Shown: positions 1 through 6,189, counted from the stretch's first letter. The stretch: DNA of 13,566 nucleotides from Chlorobiaceae bacterium (GCA_013336025.1 JAAXUM010000013.1:1-13566), one strand, 5' to 3'. Made by a program: numbers and translations. The notes: generated by a model not told the origin, from the letters alone.

Positions 1-1
1 T

Positions 2-1069
2 GCACATGTCTGGACTTCATGGAGCGAGTCGCAGAAAGCGGAGCTTCGACTGGCGTTCACTCTTGCCTGGAACCGCAATACCATAGCGGTTGCAGATGTT
101 CCTCTGAATCAGGCTGTCATGGGAGACGAAGATCAGGCTGCGACTGTGCTTTCGCGGGACGATGCCCGGGCTTATTTCACGGCAAGTGTCGCCCAGTCGC
201 TGGTTGTAGAGATACAACAGCAGGTTGGCTGGTCGATAGAAGGGTACAATACAGCGCAGCTCGCCCAACTGTTCGACAGCCGTGAGATGTTCCGCTGGAA
301 TGGCTCTCCTGCGGGGTATCGAATCGATCATATGCATGGTCATCTGGTTCCCGCCTCTCCGTCGTTCAGTTATGCTTTTCTTGGTTCAAACTCACTTATA
401 GCACCTGCCAGAATCGACACCATAGGGCGTCTTGTCGGATGGTGCCGCGACAATCTGGTGCATTTTTCGGGAGGAACGACTGCGGCAAATATGGAAGACC
501 AGTGGCAGTACCGGGGATATCCCCCATTGAGCAGGGTTATCAATGGTACCCTTCAGTTATCACATCCTCAATTCGGCATGCGGCACCGGACCGCCGGATG
601 CTGGGGCACGGTGGGGCTGTTCAGGACTCTGCTGCGCGTGGTAAACATACCGGTGAAACTGGTTACGAATGCCGGGCATGCCCAGCCATGGTTCATGGCC
701 GACAGCCGTTACCTGAGCCATGGCGACGATCCCTATAACGCGTTGACCAGATCGACACCTCCTTATGCCGCTGATGAACTTTTTATCGACCAGACCCGGT
801 TCGACGGATGGTTTGGTGCAGGCGTAAGTAATGAAAAGAAAGAGGATAATATCGGAAGGCGCCCACGTGAACTGGCCCTCGTGCATCTGCCGAACTATCT
901 GCTTCATGCCCGCTGCGATGATCTGCATGATGGCAAGTCTCATAGTGCCGGCAAGGTGTATGAGATTTTTTCCCGTGACTATACGGTCGCCGAGCTCGAG
1001 GCGCAGAACCTGTGGATGAGGATGGATGCAAAAATCGCCAGTTTTGGCGGCTGTTCGCATCTTCCCTGA
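2..1069 (+). CDS. Transglutaminase-like fold protein, 5'-truncated by window edge
   Basis: The reading frame is open from base 2 to the TGA at 1067-1069, giving 355 visible residues and no stop before the first internal ATG (119). The true start is therefore probably upstream of the window, and the ATG at 119 is likely internal. A transglutaminase/papain-like core is suggested by a Cys in the motif AGCWGT (Cys codon 599-601) starting a helix that ends in NIPVKLV, followed by His in NAGHAQPW (677-679) and Asp in FMADSRY (701-703). This Cys-His-Asp order and spacing is that of the transglutaminase-like superfamily, whose members act as peptidases, amidases or cross-linkers. Substrate is not evident and the N-terminus cannot be assessed for a signal peptide. 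A strong terminator follows directly. I am fairly sure it is a gene, less sure of the fold, and do not recognise the exact family. Confidence 0.72.
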   Translation, partial: AHVWTSWSESQKAELRLAFTLAWNRNTIAVADVPLNQAVMGDEDQAATVLSRDDARAYFTASVAQSLVVEIQQQVGWSIEGYNTAQLAQLFDSREMFRWNGSPAGYRIDHMHGHLVPASPSFSYAFLGSNSLIAPARIDTIGRLVGWCRDNLVHFSGGTTAANMEDQWQYRGYPPLSRVINGTLQLSHPQFGMRHRTAGCWGTVGLFRTLLRVVNIPVKLVTNAGHAQPWFMADSRYLSHGDDPYNALTRSTPPYAADELFIDQTRFDGWFGAGVSNEKKEDNIGRRPRELALVHLPNYLLHARCDDLHDGKSHSAGKVYEIFSRDYTVAELEAQNLWMRMDAKIASFGGCSHLP

Positions 1070-1082
1070 GCCAGCAATCCTG

Positions 1083-1122
1083 CCGGCATGACAGTTTTTC
1101 TGATCATGCCGGTTTTCTTTTT
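1083..1122 (+). terminator. Rho-independent terminator of the transglutaminase-like gene
   Basis: CCGGCATGA (1083-1091) is perfectly repeated inverted as TCATGCCGG (1104-1112). CAG/CTG inside can extend the stem around a T-rich loop, and the right arm is followed by TTTTCTTTTT. The T-run is on the plus strand only, 13 bases after the TGA at 1069, so it ends the upstream gene and not the minus-strand genes. Confidence 0.88.
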
Positions 1123-1206
1123 CCGCAACCGGAACTCCTGTGAGCTGTAAATGATGCAGGAGTTTTGACGACAGGAAGGCTGCCGGCAGGGAAAAACCGA
1201 AACCGC

Positions 1207-1785
1207 TTACATCGCTTCAATCGGTATCCCTTCACCAAGATCAATGCTCCCCGGCAGTGGAATATTGCAGGATTCTTTTTCAAGCAGTGTAACCTTCATG
1301 CATTGAACCATCCCGCTCCCCGAACACTCCCCTGTATGAATTTTCCTGATCTTCCCATCCTGAATTTCAAGGGTAAACCCTTTGAGAACAAACTGAAGGC
1401 TGATATCGAAAGGAATTGTTTTTTTGAACAGTCTGCCTCCCTCAATCTCAATTTTCGGCTGGTGTTTTGACGTTATGCAATGCTCCATCAAAGGGGCGAT
1501 AAATAACTGATCGGGTGGATACCGTTCCGCATCCCTGTACTTCGACAGATCCTCGAATTTTTTCCAGGCTCGCACCATGATGTCGGAAAGACGAATACCA
1601 AGAAGTTCGTCAACATGTTCGATAATGCTTTTCCAGACCGGCGTCCACTCACCCTTACCCGACTCTTCATGAAACCGTGTTTTCAGCTCACTGATCGATT
1701 CTTCTGCCTGAAGCTCCTCAAGCCTGGTGCCTGCAATGTTTCCCCGGCCAAAAAAATCCTGAAGCGTATAGCTGCTGGTATCCAT
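1207..1785 (-). CDS. Conserved-looking protein of unknown function, downstream partner of PASTA lipoprotein
   Basis: This 192-residue protein has no signal peptide or membrane segment and I do not recognise its family. Residues 20-85 look helical and charged (with the run VDELLGIRLSDIMVRAWKKF). Residues 110-190 look beta-rich, with alternating hydrophobic positions around GFTLEIQDGKIRKIHTG and ending in IPLPGSIDLGEGIPI. Four cysteines (103, 154, 162, 173) have no obvious metal-motif spacing. The ATG at 1785 lies 6 bases after the stop of the PASTA lipoprotein gene, so the two are very likely co-transcribed and possibly translationally coupled; no clear Shine-Dalgarno precedes it. No intrinsic terminator is visible after its stop. 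A soluble cytoplasmic partner of the lipoprotein's C-terminal tail is possible but is pure inference from neighbourhood. Confidence 0.75.
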   Translation of the reverse strand: MDTSSYTLQDFFGRGNIAGTRLEELQAEESISELKTRFHEESGKGEWTPVWKSIIEHVDELLGIRLSDIMVRAWKKFEDLSKYRDAERYPPDQLFIAPLMEHCITSKHQPKIEIEGGRLFKKTIPFDISLQFVLKGFTLEIQDGKIRKIHTGECSGSGMVQCMKVTLLEKESCNIPLPGSIDLGEGIPIEAM

Positions 1786-1791
1786 GAGCGT

Positions 1792-2688
1792 TTAATCGTT
1801 TGTTTCATCAACCTGCCTGACAGTAATTTCCTGAACACCCTTGTCCGGAAAAAACCGGATTCCGGTTTCTCTTTTCCCGACAGCGCCAGACGGAATGGTT
1901 ATATCCTGTACTCCGAAATCTGTTTTTGGAGTAACACTCACCGCCTTACGCTTTCTTCCCGGCAGATTATTTCTCCGTAGTCGCCCCAATAACAGTGCGG
2001 CCCCGCCCGTCGCCACAATTGCTGCTGCAAGATACGTGACAAGCTCCTGATTTGCTTCAGGTGCTTTCGGCTCAGGCGAAGCGTCTGTTACGGTCAGATC
2101 GACAGCCGATCCCCTTCGCGCCGAATCGCCTGCAACAGGATGTTGTCGTCTCACCTTGCCGGACGAAACAAAGGAGTCGGGAACAACCGATCCTGTAAGA
2201 AAACCGGCTTTTTGCAAAACCGGGCGGGCATCGGAAACAGTTCGCCCGACGACATCAGGAACCACGGCAAGCATTGACCGGGAAACAACAAGAGTGACCG
2301 GTGAACCTGCAGCCACCCGTAATCCCTTTTTCGGTAAAGGGTTTTGCGCCATAACCATCCCTGCCTGTTCAAGGCTTTCGCGGTAAACAATGCTGCCCAA
2401 AGCAAGCTGTTTCAGGCGGAGAATGCGTTTTGCCGACTCAACTGTTTTTCCGACAAGATCAGGCACAAGAACCTTTCGGGGCGCTGGCTTAACCCGGTAC
2501 TCCTTATGACCGGAAGCCGGACTCCTCCCTGGAGCCGTTTCCGTATTTGTCGATGTATCCGGAATATGCGGCAGAGGTGCCCGATAGTCTGCAACTATCT
2601 GCACACGACAACATCCGGAAATGACAGAAAAGAGTAAACTCAAAAGAAAAGCGGGAAGCACTCTTTGCCGATAAACTGATTTCCGCAT
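1792..2688 (-). CDS. PASTA-domain lipoprotein with a C-terminal membrane segment
   Basis: This 298-residue protein has an N-terminal signal (basic MRKSVYRQR, hydrophobic core to about residue 24) ending in the lipobox VISGC, with Cys26 as the likely lipidated residue. Two PASTA repeats follow, about residues 73-136 (VPDLVGKTVESA) and 141-201 (VPDVVGRTVSDA). A hydrophobic segment at about 216-235 precedes a basic stretch (GRLRRNNLPGRKRKA). The tail carries two related motifs, GVQDITI near 259 and GVQEITV near 284. PASTA domains usually bind peptidoglycan or muropeptides and are often attached to Ser/Thr kinases or penicillin-binding proteins; neither catalytic domain is present here. Start chosen: ATG at 2688 with GAGGA 4 bases upstream. 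It heads an operon with the 192-residue gene. A cell-wall sensing or anchoring role is inferred. Confidence 0.85.
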   Translation of the reverse strand: MRKSVYRQRVLPAFLLSLLFSVISGCCRVQIVADYRAPLPHIPDTSTNTETAPGRSPASGHKEYRVKPAPRKVLVPDLVGKTVESAKRILRLKQLALGSIVYRESLEQAGMVMAQNPLPKKGLRVAAGSPVTLVVSRSMLAVVPDVVGRTVSDARPVLQKAGFLTGSVVPDSFVSSGKVRRQHPVAGDSARRGSAVDLTVTDASPEPKAPEANQELVTYLAAAIVATGGAALLLGRLRRNNLPGRKRKAVSVTPKTDFGVQDITIPSGAVGKRETGIRFFPDKGVQEITVRQVDETND

Positions 2689-2769
2689 ACAATCCTCAAA
2701 GAAATCGAGTATTGAAAAAAAAGACGATACCTCTTTCCTGTCAATCCAATGGCAAACGGCAATCCTCTG

Positions 2770-3765
2770 TTACTGCTGATCCCCTATTTTGTGCATGTAA
2801 TCCCTTGAGATATTATGAACTGTCAAGGCAACCGTATGCTCATAATCAGCCTGACGAACCGTGCACTCCTGTTTTTTACAGATACTGCAGGAAAAATTAA
2901 GGCAGGCATCGGTATGCACAAACAGCTCGACGCTTTCACCGAAACTTTTTCTGATAAGCCTCTGCAGTTTGTTTATCTCCCTCTGGGACTCTCGAACAGT
3001 AAGATACCAGGGAAGCGTCATATGACAGTCGAGGTGCAGCACGTTGCCATATTTGATGATTCTCAGATTATGCAGATCAATCCAGTTTTCCCGACGACTG
3101 GACTGCAGAAGTGCCACTATTCTCTCAAGCAGTTCTGTATCAGCTTCATCCATAATACCGCTGAGCGAACTGCGCAATATCTTGTAACCGGTAACAAGAA
3201 TGACTGCGGCAAAAATCAGTGCGACGGCGCTGTCGAGCCAGGTCAAACCCGTCAGGGCAAGAAGAACGAGCCCGGCTATGATGCCGATGGTTGACCAGGT
3301 GTCAGACTGAAGATGCCTGCCGCTCGCAATAAGGGCAAGTGAATCGTTATTCTTGCCATTGCGCACAGCAAGTGAACCAACAAACCAGTTAATCGCTGCG
3401 GTAATGCTGACCAGAAGAATGCCATAATCAAGTCTGCCGACGATTCTCGGATGGATAAAATTATCAACTGCCGCTTTGATAATAAGCAGACCGGCCACAG
3501 AGATAAGCGTACCCTCTATAGCTGCGGATATGAACTCGACCTTGCCGTGACCGTAAGGATGACTCTGATCACGTGGTTTCGCGGAAATATACAGGCTGTA
3601 AAGACCAATGAATCCGCTCGTAACATTGACGATACTCTCAAGAGCATCGGTAAGAATGGCGACAGAATGGGTAAGGTACCATGCGACAAATTTTATGATG
3701 AGCAGCAGAACACCGGTAACCGTGATGATTTTCTGAAAATTGTAACTTTTTTTTGCTGTAGACAT
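2770..3765 (-). CDS. Cation diffusion facilitator (CDF) family metal transporter
   Basis: Predicted inner-membrane divalent metal/proton antiporter of 331 residues from the ATG at 3765. Hydrophobic segments lie near residues 12-30, 33-60, 82-102, 114-135, 157-175 and 178-198. The family motif HPYGHGKVE (69-77) sits in the second cytoplasmic loop, and a cytoplasmic C-terminal domain starts near 205. The TM5 half of the transport site is the usual H-x3-D (H151, D155), but the TM2 half reads DALESIVN, giving E43-x3-N47 where D/H-x3-D is typical. The C-terminus adds a cysteine cluster (C288, C293, C296, C301). The frame continues upstream without stop to a TTG at 3942, but the CDF fold begins right after the ATG at 3765 and no earlier in-frame ATG exists. 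No Shine-Dalgarno is obvious. Metal specificity (Zn, Fe, Mn, Co) cannot be assigned. Confidence 0.9.
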   Translation of the reverse strand: MSTAKKSYNFQKIITVTGVLLLIIKFVAWYLTHSVAILTDALESIVNVTSGFIGLYSLYISAKPRDQSHPYGHGKVEFISAAIEGTLISVAGLLIIKAAVDNFIHPRIVGRLDYGILLVSITAAINWFVGSLAVRNGKNNDSLALIASGRHLQSDTWSTIGIIAGLVLLALTGLTWLDSAVALIFAAVILVTGYKILRSSLSGIMDEADTELLERIVALLQSSRRENWIDLHNLRIIKYGNVLHLDCHMTLPWYLTVRESQREINKLQRLIRKSFGESVELFVHTDACLNFSCSICKKQECTVRQADYEHTVALTVHNISRDYMHKIGDQQ

Positions 3766-3821
3766 GATAAGATGGTATAGCCGCAGTACAGGCGATATAT
3801 CGATCAGCTGGATGAAACCGG

Positions 3822-3860
3822 GCGCTCTTTTCTGAGTATACGGAATTATTGCAAGAGCGC
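3822..3860 (-). other. Inverted repeat in the leader of the CDF transporter gene
   Basis: GCGCTCTT at 3822-3829 and AAGAGCGC at 3853-3860 are exact inverted copies separated by 23 bases. On the minus strand this lies 57 to 95 bases before the CDF start codon, so it could fold in the 5' leader of that mRNA. No T-run follows, so it is not an ordinary terminator. Confidence 0.45.
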
Positions 3861-4156
3861 AGGCCGCCAGATCAATAATCGACGATTCCTGAAAGAAAAA
3901 GGTATGACCTGTAAGCGTAGTAAAACATGAGGAAACCGGCAAATTGTCGCGAACAACTCATAAATTTTCAAATAACAGGAATTTACCACAAAAAACGATG
4001 GTCATATTGATCAAAGCAGGAGCGTTCGTTTTTTGTATCGATTCTTTCATGGAACGGAAATTCGGCGATTTTACGCCAACAAACCAACGACCGATGTATA
4101 AAGTTCCGGATAATTATGTAAATGTTTGTTCGCGTGATATATTTGCATCAACAGGG

Positions 4157-4217
4157 AACTTCATGAAGTTATCGTGAGTGGCTTGAGTGCTCAAAATCCT
4201 CACCCCTGCCTGGCAGG
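4157..4217. repeat. Cluster of three short palindromes
   Basis: Within 61 bases lie AACTTCATGAAGTT (4157-4170, a perfect 14-base palindrome), TTGAG-TG-CTCAA (4183-4194) and CCTGCC-T-GGCAGG (4205-4217). The three differ in sequence, and their centres are spaced about 25 and 22 bases apart, close to two helical turns. They lie 110 to 170 bases upstream of the STAS-like gene. They may be protein-binding sites or remnants of mobile sequence; no T-run marks a terminator. Confidence 0.5.
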
Positions 4218-4277
4218 AAATCGCAGGAAAAAATACATCAAGGTACCTTGCCATCATGAAACAACCTCCCAAAACAA

Positions 4278-4314
4278 TTGACTTGATCGAGACACAACGT
4301 TTAAGCCTAACGTT
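4278..4314 (+). promoter_or_regulatory. Possible promoter with paired AACGTT sites upstream of STAS-like gene
   Basis: TTGACT (4278-4283) resembles a -35 box, with TTTAAG (4300-4305) 16 bases later as a poor -10. AACGTT occurs twice (4296-4301 and 4309-4314), 13 bases apart, and each copy is itself palindromic, so the pair would straddle the -10 and the start of transcription like an operator. A perfect TATAAT (4323-4328) overlaps the ATG at 4327 and is probably coincidental, because it would start transcription inside the gene. Confidence 0.3.
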
Positions 4315-4326
4315 ACACAAAGTATA

Positions 4327-4701
4327 ATGGGCATTCGATACACCACGAAAGTCGATGGGGATACTCTGATCGTTCATGCGTCCGGTTTCGATGAAAATCT
4401 CCTGGACGTCCAGAATTATGCAACAGGCATCATCGAGGCATGCATTCAAAGCGGAGTGACCCGTGTGCTTTGCGACGAAAGCGATCTTGAGTATCGACTT
4501 GGAACTTTTGACACTTACCGGGCAGGAGAGTTCCTTTCAACAAATGCTCCGGCAGTGGCGAAAATTGCGATCATCTGCAATCCCGCATTTCTTTCGAATG
4601 CCAACTTCTTCGAAAACGTTGTTGTTAACCGTCGTCTCAGATTGCGCGTCTTCACCGATATCGAAACTGCCAGAAACTGGCTCAGCGATCCTGATACATA
4701 G
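4327..4701 (+). CDS. Small STAS/SpoIIAA-like domain protein
   Basis: This 124-residue soluble protein has the alternating beta-alpha pattern of SpoIIAA-like/STAS proteins: a first strand pair (YTTKVDGDTLIVHASG), a helix (DVQNYATGIIEACIQSG), the strand VTRVLCDES, a helix, the strand VAKIAIICN, and the terminal signature LRLRVFTDIETARNWL, which matches the F-x-D-x3-A-x2-WL end common in this superfamily. STAS-type proteins usually act in protein-protein switching or bind small ligands. No phosphorylatable serine in the classical anti-sigma-antagonist motif is evident, so a sigma-factor role is not supported. The ATG at 4327 is the only Met in the protein, which fixes the start although no Shine-Dalgarno is seen. 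It is monocistronic and converges with the TIR-like gene with a 65-base gap. The fold assignment is by pattern only. Confidence 0.75.
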   Translation: MGIRYTTKVDGDTLIVHASGFDENLLDVQNYATGIIEACIQSGVTRVLCDESDLEYRLGTFDTYRAGEFLSTNAPAVAKIAIICNPAFLSNANFFENVVVNRRLRLRVFTDIETARNWLSDPDT

Positions 4702-4766
4702 ATCCGAGCGGCAGGAGCCCTCATAAGTCCTCTTTCAAAAGCACCTCAAGCTTTGCCTGAAGGGTA

Positions 4767-5354
4767 TTACTCCTGTGTTTTGCGGTTTTCAAATGGCGCA
4801 GAATGAGGCATGCAACTGAATTTTCGATGTGCGTATTCGCTGTAATGATTCAGCCCGGTTTCCGGCTTTATATCCACGGAAAACTGGCTGACAGCATCCA
4901 GAAACGCATCTTTGTTGAACGGAATATGAAGGACCTTTGCTGAGCCACTGTTAATTCTCTGCCTGAGGGAATCCGGCCAGTATCCTGTCAGCAAAGAGGG
5001 ATCGGCAACCACACTATACCCGGCATACACAACAATCAATGGCAAATCGAAGTTGTCAACAGCCTGCTCAATCTCAAATGAAAGGTAGTTTCCGCTTTTT
5101 CTTGTCTTTTCACTCAGAACAACAACAAGCTGTTTAGAAACAGCCAGCAACTCCCTGATCCTCTCTTCAAATGCCGCTCTGAGACTTGATTTTCTTTGAG
5201 CATACGTTTTATCGTGACTGCTGACTCCTGCAAAATCAATTTCCTTGTTCATCGCCCAGGACTGGATCGTACTGAAGTGTCTGTAATCTGAGAGTGTTGG
5301 ATTAGTCTGACCAAGCCCGTCAAATGCTATATATGTTCCTTTTAGATAAGCCAT
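4767..5354 (-). CDS. Stand-alone TIR-like protein (DUF1863/ThsB type)
   Basis: This 195-residue soluble protein looks like the TIR-like family related to ThsB. The first strand is GTYIAFDGLG (6-15), then a helix with HFSTIQSW, then IDFAGVSSHDKTYAQRKSSL (39-58), which matches the family's I-x-F...HD...SL pattern. The core strand is LVVVLSEKT (76-84), followed by YLSFEIEQAV (90-99) and the strand LPLIVVYAG (104-112). Glu94 falls where TIR NADases carry the catalytic glutamate, ahead of the helix after the core strand. ThsB proteins sense phage and make a cyclic ADP-ribose signal in Thoeris defence; other TIRs cleave NAD. No ThsA-like effector (SIR2 or other NAD-binding domain) is visible in the window, so activity and partner are unknown. 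Start is ATG at 5354 with no strong Shine-Dalgarno. The gene is isolated between unrelated neighbours, consistent with horizontal acquisition. Confidence 0.83.
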   Translation of the reverse strand: MAYLKGTYIAFDGLGQTNPTLSDYRHFSTIQSWAMNKEIDFAGVSSHDKTYAQRKSSLRAAFEERIRELLAVSKQLVVVLSEKTRKSGNYLSFEIEQAVDNFDLPLIVVYAGYSVVADPSLLTGYWPDSLRQRINSGSAKVLHIPFNKDAFLDAVSQFSVDIKPETGLNHYSEYAHRKFSCMPHSAPFENRKTQE

Positions 5355-5667
5355 GGTGCATTACCAGCTTTTAAATGAAGCAAGATTACCTTACTGATTG
5401 TTTCGTACCTGCTGCCAGCATACCGGTGCACAAACACAGACAAGCCGTATGCGGCAAACCACATTCAATTCCCGTGAATATATACACGCAAGATTAAAAT
5501 CAAGGATATCGACCTGGTTTTCAGAACATTCGGATCTGTCCGATTACATACAACCAGATACATTACTCACAATAAACGTAATAACATCTGCCCAAAAAAC
5601 ACCTTTCTGCTTTTCCCGGTTGAAATATTTTACCATGCTCCGATGGCATACAAATAAAAACAGTTCT

Positions 5668-5712
5668 GGTTCAGTCTCTATGGGCAGCGAGCTGAACACC
5701 TCTGCCCGAACC
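5668..5712 (+). other. Potential alternative RNA hairpins
   Basis: GGTTC (5668-5672) and GGGCAG (5682-5687) can both pair with the contiguous right arm CTGCCC-GAACC (5702-5712). Alternatively GTTCAG (5669-5674) pairs with CTGAAC (5692-5697), and the two folds exclude each other. T-rich sequence follows (5714-5737). The layout resembles a switching leader, but there is no known gene downstream on this strand before nifH, so a function is not established. Confidence 0.35.
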
Positions 5713-5970
5713 ATTTTCTACATTTTCGTATTTTTTTCGGATATTTCAGAACACTACTAATGACCATTCCCGCCATAACCAATACACAGCTCCTGGCACA
5801 CGCACATGTCGATAACTCAGTCGCTCCTGCAGTATCAGCAAAAGAGTGTGACATCACATACCTCCCATCTGACCGTTTCTGAACAACTCATCCAGATCCC
5901 CAATCCCGGATAATCCGCAAGATATCCAGGGAATCGGCTTTAAATACAGCCATACTGTTACAATAATAAC

Positions 5971-6017
5971 CTGATTGCAGGATTTCCCGCTTCACCGGAA
6001 TACCTGCAAGGGATCAG
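5971..6017. other. Long imperfect hairpin upstream of nif
   Basis: Nested inverted arms are CTGAT (5971-5975) with ATCAG (6013-6017), TTGCAGG (5975-5981) with CCTGCAA (6003-6009), and TTCC (5984-5987) with GGAA (5997-6000), around a 9-base loop. The stem is broken by a small internal loop and a one-sided bulge of about 3 to 4 bases. No T-run follows on either strand, so it is not a standard terminator. It could be a structured RNA, a DNA-binding site or a small inverted-repeat element. Confidence 0.5.
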
Positions 6018-6040
6018 CACCCGGATAAACACAATCACTT

Positions 6041-6058
6041 TCCTACAAATATGTAGGA
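6041..6058. promoter_or_regulatory. Palindrome TCCTACA-N4-TGTAGGA, candidate activator site for nif
   Basis: A perfect 7-base inverted repeat with a 4-base spacer (AATA) lies about 180 bases upstream of the sigma-54 -24 box, the distance at which enhancer-binding activators usually bind. A third half-site-like copy, TTTCCTACC (6067-6075), follows on the same strand. It does not match the NifA site TGT-N10-ACA. A dimeric regulator site is inferred; which regulator binds is unknown. Confidence 0.5.
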
Positions 6059-6153
6059 TAAAATCATTTCCTACCCTATTGTATCTGTTTTCAATCTGCG
6101 ACAAGGCACTCACCCATAAATTATTAAGCTTTCTGCAAAAAAAACTTCCTCAC

Positions 6154-6189
6154 TGAAAAAACGCAAAGCCTTTGAGAACAAGGCTTTGC
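6154..6189 (-). terminator. Intrinsic terminator on the minus strand within the nif upstream region
   Basis: GCAAAGCCTT (6163-6172) and AAGGCTTTGC (6180-6189) form a perfect 10-base stem with a 7-base loop. Read on the minus strand the stem is followed by GTTTTTT (6162-6156), the classical intrinsic terminator form. On the plus strand no T-run follows. It would stop transcripts running leftwards out of the nifH promoter region, yet no minus-strand gene is visible there. Confidence 0.7.

Larger units (their letters stand above)
3766..4326. other. 561-base intergenic region between divergent CDF and STAS-like genes
   Basis: No convincing gene is present. The part next to the CDF gene (3766-3942) carries an open frame continuous with it and an 8-base inverted repeat, GCGCTCTT (3822-3829) with AAGAGCGC (3853-3860), 23 bases apart. 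The middle (3943-4150) is AT-rich and holds only a weak 59-codon frame (3998-4177). The right part holds three palindromes in a row (4157-4217) and a pair of AACGTT sites (4296-4314) close to the STAS-like gene start. Promoters for both divergent genes should lie here. Confidence 0.6.

Noticed and set aside
560..1060. 166-codon minus-strand frame
   Set aside because: It lies wholly within the transglutaminase-like gene, whose own protein has clear catalytic-type motifs; it is a shadow frame.
1133..1164. AACTCCTG/CAGGAGTT inverted repeat after the first terminator
   Set aside because: It has a 16-base loop and only a short TTTT run inside and after the arm; too weak to call a second terminator.
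2715..2722. Eight A residues (T-run on the minus strand) after the CDF gene
   Set aside because: No stable stem precedes it on the minus strand, so it is not an intrinsic terminator.
3944..4177. 77-codon frame (59 codons from ATG 3998) between CDF and STAS-like genes
   Set aside because: No ribosome site, no recognisable motif, AT-rich sequence and short length; insufficient support.
5398..5760. 120-codon plus-strand frame in the nif upstream region
   Set aside because: It starts at TTG with no ribosome site, has a composition unlike a folded protein, matches no known family and overlaps inverted repeats; probably a chance frame.
5794..5810. Second TGGCAC resembling a -24 box
   Set aside because: No TTGC follows at the -12 position; GG-N10 is followed by TG, so it is not a sigma-54 promoter.
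5847..5858. TGTGA-CA-TCACA, similar to a CRP site
   Set aside because: The half-sites are right, but the spacer is 2 bases instead of 6, so it does not fit CRP/FNR binding.
6068..6096. Possible NifA box TGT...ACA near the nif palindrome
   Set aside because: The best TGT/ACA pair is 12 bases apart, not 10, so it does not fit the NifA consensus.
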